A stretch of 64,000 nucleotides of DNA. It comes from JBPOFY01 sp051252415. Its GTDB lineage: Bacteria; Verrucomicrobiota; Verrucomicrobiia; Opitutales; Coraliomargaritaceae. The translations under genes and the position numbers were made by a program. The stretch is from contig JBPOGA010000014.1 of assembly GCA_051252415.1 (NCBI GenBank), positions 1 to 64,000 on the forward strand, read 5' to 3'. How positions within the stretch are numbered: the first letter of the stretch is position 1; the number at the start of each line of letters is the position of its first letter. The notes beneath the pieces were generated by a model, which saw only the letters and a list, made by a program, of their open reading frames with translations, did not search any database and had not been told where the DNA came from. This document shows, in pieces, positions 17,959-27,700 of this stretch.

Positions 17959-18426
17959 AAGTGAGAAAGTAAACGCCTGCGACAAATCAAAGTCAACGGC
18001 TCGCAAACCGCACACGGCTCATTTACAGGTTTCAAACAAACTTGAATTTAAGGGTGCGACACATTCTTTTGTAGCGGAACAACAAAGTTGTTTCGGCAAG
18101 CTCAAGGCCCTGAGCCTGTCGAAGGGCAGGGACGCGCGCCGATACCCTACATTTTCAGCTAAATACAAAGTTCAAGCTCTCCTCCTTGCATGCCCTGAGC
18201 ATGTCGAAGGGGTTAAGGAGGAGTCTCGGCGAAGCCGAGGAGGTGGTTCGTCGACCGTGCCTAAGCAGCTCATACGTGAATCACCCTTTCCACCTACGCC
18301 AAGGCTACGGCGGACATGCCGTAGAAAGGGATTGGTGTAGCTATAGCCTAATTTAAACTACAGCTATACCTATCACGGAGCTCAAATCCGTAATGAGGTA
18401 GCGCTATTCGAAACGCGCGCCCACCC
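17959..18426. repeat. Intergenic region rich in short repeats
   Basis: The 468-bp gap holds several repeat fragments. One at about 18070-18150 has 'gtagcggaacaacaaagttgtttcggcaagctcaagg' and 'gcctgtcgaagggcagggacgcgcgccgataccctac'. Another at about 18172-18251 carries ctctcctccttg and the arm aaggaggagtctcggcgaagccgaggaggtggttcgtcgacc (quoted in part), whose complement recurs at about 24328-24400. A third, 18283-18330, has ccctttccacctacg and the inverse cgtagaaaggg. No gene is seen. Confidence 0.6.
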
Positions 18427-19599
18427 TCAGACTTCAACTGGTAAAGGCGCTTCCAACAAATCTACCATAAACTTCGATGGCTTGTAGTGTTGAATCAAAA
18501 CAGTGCTTTCACCGTTCTTAATCATACGTGCTTCTTGCAGGCGTATTTCTGGCGTTTTATGCGGTGCATACAGAACATCGTCGTGCGATGCATTTGCATG
18601 CTCCTTGAAAAGATCGGGAGTGATGTTGCCTCCAAGGTGATCATCTCGGCCAGTGGCTACGTGAATGGTGCCGAGGATTTTTTCGTCTTGAATATCACGT
18701 CCCGAAAACGGCAACACCTGTGTGCCAAAACCAAGTTCACCGAGTGCACCGATCATGGGGTCATCCGCAAGTCGGCGATTGTGATCTTCGATTTCAGCAT
18801 AATCACCATATACGAACTGTGATTTGAAAATCCTACCGTCCGCAACATGGAGCAAACCAATTGTGCTTTCATCATACTTGAAGGGGAACACTCCCTCTGC
18901 GCTTTCAGGCACGAAATACACTTCACCCGCAGGAAGGTTCGCCACGTCTGGCTTACCTGGAGGACACAGCCCATGACTCTTTTGCGCTTCTTGCCCGTTG
19001 GTACGGAGTTTCAATGTGTAAACTTTGCTCTCTACTTCGAAATCGATCTCGAAACTATCAGCCTTAGTCAGACCTAGCCGTAACTTTTCTGCTTCGTCGC
19101 TGACCACTTCGTAATCCACAGAGAGGCCCGTCGCCAAGATGATTTGATTCAAGCCATGCAGCGTCGCCCCGCGAAAACCGAACTCCTTGCATTTCGCCGT
19201 CAGTGGCGCCGTTGCTGAGAATGTCGAAACGGTCAGGATGATATCATAATTGGTATAAATATCTTTATCCAAGCTGAGCAAATTGCCATCGGGATCATAG
19301 CACGCATCTTCCATATCCAGATTGCTGCCACCCGTTTCCTTGTAGGCAAAGATCTCGCCACCGGTCCAATTCATTGCCTCGAGCCCACCAGTCTTAAAAC
19401 CTTTATAGAAAGTCTCATGCCCGTAGTTTTGAATAGAAAGTGTTTCGTCCTCGAGAAACTTAAAGTCCTCAATGTCTGCAGGGTTCGGTAGATCGATTAA
19501 GATGCAGACCTTTTCACCGTTGCCCTTGCCAAAGCATGTGGTGAGCAAGCGAGTTAAGCTAAATGGAGGAAAAGTGCGTTCGTTAGCGTCGAGTATCAT
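18427..19599 (-). CDS. Putative M29-like (AmpS/PepS type) metallopeptidase
   Basis: 390 residues, no signal peptide. In the C-terminal half the order of residues fits the M29 aminopeptidase family, which binds two metal ions: Glu in PAGEVYFVPESAEG, Glu in ALGELGFGTQ, His in ILGTIHVATGRDDHLGG, and His-x-Asp in ASHDDVLY. The length and the late catalytic region also fit. The N-terminal half is not recognisable to me and the overall similarity is modest, so a related non-peptidase protein remains possible. It lies alone between a repeat region and the divergent glycan cassette. Confidence 0.55.
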   Translation of the reverse strand: MILDANERTFPPFSLTRLLTTCFGKGNGEKVCILIDLPNPADIEDFKFLEDETLSIQNYGHETFYKGFKTGGLEAMNWTGGEIFAYKETGGSNLDMEDACYDPDGNLLSLDKDIYTNYDIILTVSTFSATAPLTAKCKEFGFRGATLHGLNQIILATGLSVDYEVVSDEAEKLRLGLTKADSFEIDFEVESKVYTLKLRTNGQEAQKSHGLCPPGKPDVANLPAGEVYFVPESAEGVFPFKYDESTIGLLHVADGRIFKSQFVYGDYAEIEDHNRRLADDPMIGALGELGFGTQVLPFSGRDIQDEKILGTIHVATGRDDHLGGNITPDLFKEHANASHDDVLYAPHKTPEIRLQEARMIKNGESTVLIQHYKPSKFMVDLLEAPLPVEV

Positions 19600-19744
19600 G
19601 GTTCTTTAGCGTTTGATTATATCAATTTGAGATTAGGATCAGCGTAATTATTGCTAAATTCATGTCAAAGCTAGGTTTGACTGCTTTGTCTGAGTAGATG
19701 AAATCGTAATCTATTCCATTAACTTACACAGAATCTGTCACCTA
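19600..19744. promoter_or_regulatory. Divergent promoter region of the M29-like gene and the PglC cassette
   Basis: 145 bp with AT-rich stretches between two divergent starts. Promoters are expected here, but I cannot single out a -35/-10 pair with confidence. Confidence 0.35.
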
Positions 19745-20353
19745 ATGAAGCGACTTTTTGATATACTCCTCACCCTGTTGGGCTTAAGTGTGCTCTGTTT
19801 GCCGCTTCTCGTGCTCGGCATCGTGCAATTTATCAAACTCGGCAGTCCTATATTTTTTCGTCAGCAACGCGCGGGCTACCATGGTAAGGCTTTCTCGATC
19901 TTAAAGTTTCGCACCATGCGCAATGGCACAGGCAGCGACGAAGCACGCATGCTCCCTTGGGGACAGTTCCTGCGCTCCACCAGCCTCGACGAATTACCTG
20001 AACTCTGGAATGTGCTCATCGGTGAAATGAGCCTAGTCGGCCCACGCCCCTTGCCCACCAGCTATCTCGACCGCTACACAGCAAAACAAGCCCGCCGCCA
20101 CGATGTGCGCCCGGGGATCACTGGTTGGGCACAAGTCAACGGTCGCAACGGTCTCACTTGGGAGAAGCAATTCGAACTCGATCAATGGTATGTCGACAAT
20201 CACTCCTTCTTGCTCGACCTAAAAATCCTGTGGCTCACAATATGGACCGTCATTAGCCGCAAAAACATTTCTGCCGAAGGCCATGTCACACGTGGCGAAT
20301 TCTTCGGCTCGCAAACACCCCCGACTCCAGACCATACTACCACCGATGCCTAA
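19745..20353 (+). CDS. PglC-like phosphoglycosyl transferase (bacterial sugar transferase)
   Basis: 202 residues, the short form of the family. It has a re-entrant membrane helix at the N-terminus (about 5-32) followed by the cytosolic catalytic part. Motifs are FRQQRAGYHGKAFSILKFRTM, STSLDELPELWNVL with the catalytic Asp-Glu, GEMSLVGPRPLP, and RPGITGWAQVNGRN. Members move a sugar-1-phosphate from a UDP-sugar to undecaprenyl phosphate, the first membrane step of many glycans. The stop overlaps the start of the next gene (ACP) by 8 bp, and an SDR and AMP-ligase follow, so it heads a four-gene cassette. Confidence 0.88.
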   Translation: MKRLFDILLTLLGLSVLCLPLLVLGIVQFIKLGSPIFFRQQRAGYHGKAFSILKFRTMRNGTGSDEARMLPWGQFLRSTSLDELPELWNVLIGEMSLVGPRPLPTSYLDRYTAKQARRHDVRPGITGWAQVNGRNGLTWEKQFELDQWYVDNHSFLLDLKILWLTIWTVISRKNISAEGHVTRGEFFGSQTPPTPDHTTTDA

Positions 20354-20642
20354 TCGTTCTGAAATCGAAGCTCTAGTTCTTCAATCTGTGCGCACTCTCG
20401 CGGAAGACTTCGAGATCGAAGCCTTACTGACACCGACTGCTGACAGCCCGCTCTATGGCAACGAAGGCGCGCTCGACAGCATGGCACTGGTAAATTTAAT
20501 TGCCGACATCGAAGACGCTGTCTCTGAAAGCTTCGACGCCTCCATCGCACTCGCCGACGAAAAAGCGATGAGCGCAAAAAACTCCCCCTACCGCAGCGTG
20601 AAAAGTCTCACCGACGCGACAATTGAAAGGATCGAAGCATGA
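20346..20642 (+). CDS. Acyl carrier protein-like protein
   Basis: 98 residues from MPNRSEIEALVLQSV. The phosphopantetheine site is GALDSMALVNL with Ser45, and the following acidic helix fits a carrier protein. The frame is open further upstream but overlaps the sugar transferase, so the start at 20346 is chosen. It is followed by an SDR that starts at an ATGA overlap. It probably carries an acyl or aminoacyl group that the ligase loads and the SDR modifies before transfer to a sugar; this is inference from context. Confidence 0.8.
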   Translation: MPNRSEIEALVLQSVRTLAEDFEIEALLTPTADSPLYGNEGALDSMALVNLIADIEDAVSESFDASIALADEKAMSAKNSPYRSVKSLTDATIERIEA

Positions 20643-21334
20643 AGACCGTCGTTATTACAGGCACACGCAAAGGCATCGGCAAGGCACTCGCTGAGCACTA
20701 CCTCAATGCAGGATGGCAAGTCGCAGGCTGCAGTCGCGGCGAGAGCTCCATCGAGCACGAAGCCTACATACACTTTGCACTCGATGTAAGCGACGAAGAC
20801 GCCGTGATCCATATGGCGCGCGCCCTGAAAAAACAATTTGGTAAAGTCGACGCACTGCTCAACAACGCTGGCATCGCTTCGATGAATCATGCTTTGCTCA
20901 CACCAGCATCCACTGTGAATCGTATTTTGCAGACCAACGTGGTCGGCACCTTTTTGTTTTGTCGTGAAATGGCAAAGCTCATGCGCAGCACCAAAGCTGG
21001 GCGCATTGTCAATTTCACCACGGTGGCACACCCGCTCAACCTTGAAGGCGAAGCCATTTACGCCGCAAGTAAAGCCGCAGTCGAAAGCCTCACCCGTATA
21101 CTTGCACGCGAGCTCGCCGAACTAAAGATCACCGTAAATGCTCTCGGCCCCACTCCAATCGAAACAGACCTCATCCGCGGCGTGCCCTCGGATAAGATGG
21201 ATGCCCTCCTCGCTCGCCAAGCAATCCAACGCATGGGTGACGTGAGCGACGTGATCAACGCAGTCGAATTTTTCCTACGCCCCGAAAGCGATTTCATCAC
21301 TGGCCAAGTGCTGTATCTCGGTGGGGTGAATTAA
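20639..21334 (+). CDS. Short-chain dehydrogenase/reductase
   Basis: 231 residues. The cofactor motif TGTRKGIG (residues 8-15) and NNAG (75-78) are present, and the active site YAASK gives Tyr141 and Lys145. At the position of the usual catalytic Ser, 13 residues before the Tyr, there is a Thr (NFTTVA). The fold is close to FabG-type ketoacyl-ACP reductases, which fits the ACP gene just upstream (overlap of 4 bp). The likely job is to reduce a keto group on the ACP-bound substrate. An activity on a nucleotide sugar is the alternative. Confidence 0.85.
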   Translation: MKTVVITGTRKGIGKALAEHYLNAGWQVAGCSRGESSIEHEAYIHFALDVSDEDAVIHMARALKKQFGKVDALLNNAGIASMNHALLTPASTVNRILQTNVVGTFLFCREMAKLMRSTKAGRIVNFTTVAHPLNLEGEAIYAASKAAVESLTRILARELAELKITVNALGPTPIETDLIRGVPSDKMDALLARQAIQRMGDVSDVINAVEFFLRPESDFITGQVLYLGGVN

Positions 21335-21414
21335 GCACTCGAACGAAAACTTATCTGACGTAAATTTTGACTACGAAAAAAGCGAAAGTGACGAAAAGAT
21401 ATAGTTATCCTGAT

Positions 21415-21639
21415 CCGTGGCGTGCGAGCTTGAAAACTGTCTCAAAATTCAATGAATGGGAGCGTCCGGCTCCGTCCGGACACCAAACCTCTAGTAAGGC
21501 TAACCCTGACGCAATGTCGGGACGGAGCCCGACGCTCCACAATCATACTTTTCTCAATTTCAAGACAGTTTCCTTGCTCGCGCCTACATCATGCAAGTTC
21601 ACGGTTAGTAATCAGGCCCGCGCAAGCGCGGACGCCACT
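21415..21639. repeat. R1 element, copy 5, interrupted by a nested R2 element
   Basis: The R1 left end ccgtggcgtgcgagcttg (21415-21432) and right end gcgcggacgccact (about 21624-21639) flank an R2 element at 21432-21573. Compared with uninterrupted R1 copies, the stretch tccagatcatgagcctgtcg and the next few bases are absent here and the R2 element sits in their place, followed by ttgctcgcgcc. The block separates the SDR from the AMP-ligase gene but does not break a frame. Confidence 0.8.
21432..21573. repeat. R2 element, copy B (intact)
   Basis: 142 bp with near-perfect terminal inverted repeats: gaaaactgtctcaaaatt on the left and the matching aatttcaagacagtttcc on the right. Inside are two further palindromic halves, gggagcgtccggctccgtcc and its counterpart ggacggagcccgacgctcc. 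No coding capacity. It is a MITE-like element; two other copies lie at 12859-12981 and 23081-23220. Confidence 0.85.
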
Positions 21640-21710
21640 AGTATTAGGATCTTACCAATCAAACGACAAACGGTGCGCTCGGCGAGCGCACCCTACCCCA
21701 AAACCTCTAT

Positions 21711-23042
21711 ATGAACTGGATCCAAACAAAGCTCGATACCTTCGGCTCACGCATCGCGTGTCATGAGGTGGGGCGCAGTTGGACTTATCAACAGCTCAAT
21801 GAATGCATCGATATCTTAAAGGCGCTGCTACCGAGCAAGCGATGCGTCATCGCAATCCAAACGGAAACTTCAATCGAAGGGCTCGCTGCGCTCTTCGCGA
21901 TCTGCGACACACAACACATCGCACTCCCCCTACCACTCGAACTCCCCGAGGTGGAACAGCACAGCATGTTAGCAGTCACTGGCGCCACGCATCGGCTCAG
22001 CGGAACGAACGACGGCTTTCAAATTGCTGAGCTTGAAACCAGCAACAGACCGGCGCTCTACGAACAGCTCAATCAGAGCGGGCTCGTATTGTTTAGCAGT
22101 GGCACAAGCGGTGAGCCCAAAGCAATGCTGCACGACTTACCTGCGCTACTCAATCGCTACACCTCCGTGCGCCCGCGTGATGACCGTAGTTTATTACTGC
22201 TACTAATCGACCACATCGGCGGACTCGACTCTGCATTTCGCACACTCCTTTCGGGTTCTACTTTGATCGTGCCAAAGACTCGCACGCCTGACCACGCGGG
22301 TGCCGCCATTGCAGAGCACTCGGTTAATGTGCTTCCAGCCTCGCCTACGTTCCTCAACCTCATGCTCCTCGCACAGGTGCCAACAAAATACGATTGTAGC
22401 TCATTAGAGATCATCGCCTACGGCGCTGAGGCAATGTCCGCTCCTCTTTTGCAACGTGTAAACGCAGCCTTCCCGAACGCAGACATACAACAGAAATTTG
22501 GCACCAGCGAAACGGGAACAATTCGTATCAAAAGCACGGATACAAACAGCTTATTTTTTAAAATCGAAGACCACGACACTGAATGGAAAATTGTCGACGA
22601 AGCACTGTGGCTCAAAACACCTTCGCGCATTCTCGGCTATTTGAATGCCGACGAAAGTTCACTCGAAGCAGACGGCTGGTATAGCACTGGTGATCTAGTT
22701 GAAGAAGGCGAAGACGGTAGCATTCGCATCATCGGCCGCGAGAGCGCATTGATCAATGTGGGCGGACAAAAAGTTCACCCAGGTGAGATCGAAGCAGTCC
22801 TGCACGACATTTCAGAAATCGAATCCTGCCACGTTTCAGCAAAGCCAGACCCCATTACTGGAAGCGCGATCACCTGCGAAATCATCAGCCAAGCAGATGA
22901 CGATGTGAGAACATGGAAACGCCGCATTCGTAATCACTGCCGCGGCAAGCTCGCTCCATGGAAAATCCCGAGTCACGTGAGTGTGACAAAGGAGCTGCAT
23001 GCAAATTCACGACTCAAGAAAGATAGCAGCGAAAATACCTGA
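21711..23042 (+). CDS. AMP-forming acyl/aryl-acid ligase (ANL superfamily), short form
   Basis: 443 residues, short for the superfamily (usually 500 or more). The ATP-binding P-loop is LFSSGTSGEPKAML, the A5-type motif is QQKFGTSETGTIRI, and the hinge and C-terminal motifs are DGWYSTGDLVE and IIGRESALINVGGQKVHPGEIE. The conserved late Lys region is SRLKKDSS. It activates a carboxylic acid as an adenylate and most probably loads it on the ACP encoded upstream. It lies 376 bp after the SDR gene, the gap being filled by a nested repeat. With the PglC-like, ACP and SDR genes it forms a plausible glycan-acylation cassette. Confidence 0.8.
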   Translation: MNWIQTKLDTFGSRIACHEVGRSWTYQQLNECIDILKALLPSKRCVIAIQTETSIEGLAALFAICDTQHIALPLPLELPEVEQHSMLAVTGATHRLSGTNDGFQIAELETSNRPALYEQLNQSGLVLFSSGTSGEPKAMLHDLPALLNRYTSVRPRDDRSLLLLLIDHIGGLDSAFRTLLSGSTLIVPKTRTPDHAGAAIAEHSVNVLPASPTFLNLMLLAQVPTKYDCSSLEIIAYGAEAMSAPLLQRVNAAFPNADIQQKFGTSETGTIRIKSTDTNSLFFKIEDHDTEWKIVDEALWLKTPSRILGYLNADESSLEADGWYSTGDLVEEGEDGSIRIIGRESALINVGGQKVHPGEIEAVLHDISEIESCHVSAKPDPITGSAITCEIISQADDDVRTWKRRIRNHCRGKLAPWKIPSHVSVTKELHANSRLKKDSSENT

Positions 23043-23061
23043 CGCCTAGCTGCGACTTTTG

Positions 23062-23294
23062 ATTGTAGGGCCCTTGCTTGGAAACTGTCACAAGATTCAA
23101 TAAATGGGAGCGTCCGGCTCCGTCCGGACATCTAACTGTCGTAAGGCTGACTCTGACGCAATGTCGGGACGGAGCCCGACGCTCCAATGGGATACTTTTC
23201 TCAATTTTGAGACAGTTTGCTTGCGAAGCGCCGCCGTCAGGCAAATCGTGCCTGCATAGCGTTGTCGAGCGTCGCGCAAGCGCGAGCCCTACGA
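23062..23294. repeat. Family R3 element interrupted by a nested R2 element (copy C)
   Basis: The outer ends attgtagggc (23063-23072) and gccctacgat (about 23285-23294) are inverted copies of each other and match the ends of an element at 54466-54560. Inside, R2 copy C occupies 23081-23220 (140 bp; gaaactgtca ... gacagtttgc). Thus R2 has entered two different host repeats, R1 at 21432 and R3 here, in both cases between a '...cttg' and a 'ttg...' flank. Confidence 0.75.
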
Positions 23295-23508
23295 TTCAAC
23301 CTGCTTCAATCTATGCGCCTTGTTGTAATAAGCTCTTAAGTTAGCGCACCTCCCCCATCATGACTAAAATACGCTCAACTTCGTAACTACGTGAATCTTT
23401 AGTAAGAAAAGTAGGAAAGTGAAAATATGCGTAGACTAAACAAACGTGATCATTATCTTCGCACTTTCTAGTTCTCCTTACGTAATCAAATCTTTTAATT
23501 CTAGACCC

Positions 23509-23970
23509 ATGAAACGTCTACTTACACTTTGCACGACTACACTCCTTGGCGCGACACTCGCAGCATCTGCGGCTGAAAAAATCGACTTCGGCAAGGACAT
23601 CTACCCGATCCTCAAAGAGAGCTGCTTAAGCTGCCACGCTGCACCTTACGTAGACACACGTGACAAAACCAAGGAACCAAAAGGTGGATTACGTCTAGAC
23701 ACTCCGGAATGGATACAAAAGGGCTACCTCGATAAAGAAGGTGTGCAACACAGCGTCATCACTCCAGGCGATGCCGATGCGAGCGAGTTCTACACCTTAA
23801 CAATCCTCCCCGAAGACCACGACGATATCATGCCCGGCAAAGGCGACCCGCTCACCAAAGTGCAAACCGAGCTACTGAAGCAATGGATCAACGAAGGCGC
23901 TGACTATGGCAACTTCAAGGCACCTGCCTACGTGAACCCAAAATCTAAGCAAGCAGCGGAAACAAAATAA
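23509..23970 (+). CDS. Secreted Planctomycete-type cytochrome c
   Basis: 153 residues from MKRLLTLCTTTLLGATLAASAAEKI, a signal peptide; the longer frame upstream has no such signal. One haem-binding motif, CLSCH (CxxCH), follows KESCLSCHAAPYVD. The sequence DIYPILKESCLSCH matches the Planctomycete cytochrome C (PSCyt1) domain, and ITPGDADASEFYTL and GDPLTKVQTELLKQWINEGADY are typical of it. A distal Met could be within the HDDIMPGKGD stretch. It acts in the periplasm as an electron carrier. Unusually for this domain, no large DUF1549/DUF1553 partner gene is next to it. Confidence 0.88.
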   Translation: MKRLLTLCTTTLLGATLAASAAEKIDFGKDIYPILKESCLSCHAAPYVDTRDKTKEPKGGLRLDTPEWIQKGYLDKEGVQHSVITPGDADASEFYTLTILPEDHDDIMPGKGDPLTKVQTELLKQWINEGADYGNFKAPAYVNPKSKQAAETK

Positions 23971-24065
23971 GGTAGCGGCGGTCGTCCCTGACCGCCATCA
24001 ACGAGCTCCGACATCCAGCCAAGCTCGATCCGTTTATAAAGGTTCTTCAACAGTGGACCTCTCAT

Positions 24066-24703
24066 GTAGCGGAACGAGGAACTCGTTTCGGCCAATGATT
24101 TTCAGGGAGCTAGGCGTTGCACTTACCGCAACCGCTCAGACGTATTTTTTACCGCTAATTTTGCTACCCCATCTCCGACAGACCTCCGCAGCTGATAGAC
24201 GCTTATCCAGCACGACGTCTAAAATGCTTGATCTAATAGAACAATGGTAGGGTGCGCTCGCCGAGCGCACCGTTCGGCAAGAGTGGGCGCTTGTCGCAGA
24301 CGGAAGGGTAGTCCACGTCTGTAATGCTTAAGTAAGGTCGACGAACCACCTCCTCGGCTTCGCCGAGACTCCTCCTTAGCCAAGGAGGAGAGCTTGAATT
24401 TTCCACGTCAATGGCTCTACTGATTATCACAGAGCAAATTCGATTGACGCTTGAGGTAGTGACATTCGGTCCGTCTCGGACCACACGATGGATCAAAACG
24501 TTCGGAATGAAATTGCGGCGCCGTTTCGACAAGCTCAAGGCCCTGAGGCTCTCGAAGGGCGAGACGCGCCTGCGCTACCAATACGGCAACTTGATAAGGT
24601 CAAACCTTTCTAAAAGTGGTATTAGCGACAGAGGTATGCCGGAGGTGGCGTAGCAAAATTAGCAGCCTCTAGCTCTGCTGGAAAACAGTGCAAAGGCAGC
24701 GCC
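24066..24703. repeat. Long direct repeat, copy 1 (left border of the CotH-VTC block)
   Basis: Matches 31556-32336 in the same orientation. Shared parts are the first about 215 bp (gtagcggaacgaggaactcg to cgttcggcaagagtgg) and the last about 220 bp. The latter includes 98 identical bases at 24484-24581 versus 32117-32214 and a few substitutions after that. The middle differs: copy 1 carries a short repeat with aaccacctcctcggcttcgc (about 24328-24400). No gene is found in the 775-bp gap 23971-24745; frames seen here are repeated in copy 2 and lack any signal. Confidence 0.85.
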
Positions 24704-24745
24704 CACAATTATAAGCCGGTCGTATAAAGGGCAAAGCCCTCACTC

Positions 24746-27700
24746 TTATGGAACGATGACTTCAACCCTGTAGAAGCGGTTGTCGGGCAGCGTCGCGCTG
24801 GGATCGGTAAACTGGATTGTCGGTTGAGTCGCTAAGATGTCACCTGCAGGGCCGAAGTTAAACCAGTTACTTAGATCGCTACTGTAGTGAACTCGGTAGG
24901 TTTTGCCTGGAATGCTGTCCCATGTGAGCACCCAATCGCCGCCAGTATTGTTGAATGAATCAATCACGAAGAAGGAGAATGGGTCTTGTGGGTCGGTTCC
25001 GGCATAATACTCGTCGCGATTACTTTTACCGTCTCCGTCTAGATCGAGCAATGCATCTAGTGGATTGGTATCATCTAGGCCATTCGCGGATTCCCAAGCG
25101 GCTGGCATGTTGTCACCGTCGATATCGTTTGCATCGACGATCAATGTGAAGGTCAGCTCTGCGTCCCACACTAAGTCGGGGCTCGATGCACTGGCTTGGT
25201 GTAGCTCAACGGCAATTACATTTTCGCCCTGCGTGAGGGACGAAATTTGTGCGCTTAGATCTATCGCTTCATAGTTGACGGCTTCGATATCGGTGCTCGC
25301 GAAAGTGTCATAATCAACTCCGGATCCAGGTAGATTACGACGTGCGACCTCGACACCATTTAGATAGATAATCGCACCATCATCGTAGAGTATTGATAGC
25401 TGTAAGCTGGCAATATTATTGAGATCGTCGGTGATCGAAAATGATTTGCGAAAATAAGTGGTAGTGTAACGAGCCGATGCGTCAGGCCCGTATGGGATAG
25501 TGCCAGCGATGAAACTTTCTCCATAACCACTGGGGCCAAATGCGGAAGGCCACGCTGTGTCGTTATAGCTCGTCAGCATCCAGTTAACGGCAGGTGTCGA
25601 TGCCGTAGCGATATAGTTCCAAAAGGAATCTTTGGTAATCGCTAGGCCAGATTGTGGAATACCAAGTGAACCAGGCGTGCCAAATATCGTCGGGGTCTTC
25701 CAACTCAGCGGCTCTTGCCCAAAGCCTGTCGGAGGTAGTCGCTCTAATGAAGGCCCAGTGCCATTTGCTTCGGTTGGCCATGGGGCTTTGTCATTGTAGC
25801 GAACTCGCTCAATGAGAATATCTGGCTCTAAGGGGTCGGGATTAGGTTTTTCGAGCACCAGTGCCTCACCGCCATTACCGAGATCAAAGGTGGCGCCAAA
25901 AATTTCGACACTGGCAGGAACACTAAAATTAGTTCTGAAGTCGTTGACTGTAGTGGTTGCGAGGTCGACGATGAGCACGAAATCACCTGCATCGATGTCG
26001 GTATTCGCGGGAAAGGAGAATCCGGAAATACCATCAATATCCCAGTCAGATATATCTACGCTTGAGCTTGAGACATTATGCAACTCTACGAACTCACTAC
26101 CGCCTGGGAGTGGATTATACATAATCTCGCTAATGACTATAGGACCGACTTTAGGGGCTGAGTTTATGCCTCCATTGCCACTACGAAAATTACTGATTGA
26201 GCTCGGAGGGTTCGTGCCGAAGGTAGGCGCTTCGAGTAGTGCATCTTTAAAGCCATCGCTAGTGGACACACGACCATAAGCAACATTGGTATCGGTCGCA
26301 GGGAAATCTAATGCAATCACATGGCCGGTGAGATTACCGGCTAAGTCTGCTGACGAGAGGTAGATGCGCTCACCATCACCACTCAGTCCAAAGGGGACTA
26401 ATGGATTGGTAGCGTTAAATTGTTGCGCATAAAAAGCTGCGAAATCATCCGCCGCGATTGTAGTGCCATTTGGAATACGGTATTTCTTTAATAACGCTTC
26501 AGAAAGGTCACCGTTGATATCTAGCGCATCGTCACTTAGATACCAACCGCTGAGGTCTTGTGAGGACGTTCCTGTATTGATGAGCTCGATCGCATCCTCA
26601 TAAGGGGGATCACTGTGGCCGATAACTTCATTGAAGAGGATTTGAGTTGAGTAGGAAAGTGCAGGGTCTGCAGCTCCCGGAGAACCTTCTAGTGCACTGC
26701 TTGCCGACCAATTCGCCGCATCGTCGGGATCACCGTTGAGGTTTCGATTCACGAGAGAGTAACCCATTCCATCTGGACTCATGACCCAGGGCGGATCGTC
26801 ATTGTATTCGACAGAAATAATTGTGGTGCCGTTGCCATTCTTGAGGCGTATTTTTTCGCCACCATTACTGAGTCCACCGAGGTAGATGCCATCGTGGCTA
26901 ACACTTGGATATTTAGAAGCAAAGGCGGTAACATTGCGAACGAGCAAGTAGTAGTCACCTGCTGCGAGCACAGTTCCTGGCGGGAAGGTGTAGGTAATAC
27001 CATCAAAGAAGAAACCGGAGAGATCGACAGGGTTGATGCCAGCGTTGAACAATTCAATGAATTCGTATTGGTCGTTATCAATTGTATCACCCGTGTTAGG
27101 ATCTTTTGGATTATACATGATCTCGCTGATACGAATATCAGTGCCATAGGACGCGATTTGAAAATCGACCCTACTGGCAAGCCCACTCCAATTACCACTG
27201 TCCAATGCACGTGCGGTGATTTGTGTATTCTGACTGATGGTTATAGGTGCCGTGTAAAGCGTCGCACTGGTTGAAATGCCGTCGCCCGGAAGTCTTGGGT
27301 CGGTGCCATCTGTGGTATAATAGATACTACCGCCTGGAGCAGTCATCGTGAGCGACAATCCGCTCAGCACTTCGCCGCCCGGATGATCGAAACTCGGGCG
27401 AGCGACATAGGGTAACACGAGTTGTCCGAGCACGTTGGTATTACGCGCGGCGACCCATGTGCGAAGGTTATCGAAGCTGCCAGTCCCCGCACTAATGAAA
27501 GGGTCACTTGCGAGCTCGGGTGCCAGCACGACTTCTAAGTCATCCAAAAAGGTGGTGAGGGCGCTAGTCGAGAGTGGCCCGTCGATCAATTCGCGTAGGA
27601 TATGCTCATAGACGCGTCGAAACCACGGGTCTAGGAGGATACCATTCTCAAAGAAATTCCCGTAAATATCTTCGTTCGTTTGTTTGATGGATGTATCTAG

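Noticed and set aside
24411..24653. 80-codon open frame inside direct repeat copy 1, repeated at 32074-32286 in copy 2
   Set aside because: Both frames come from the shared repeat sequence, differ in their N-terminal parts and show no protein signature; a non-coding repeat explains them.
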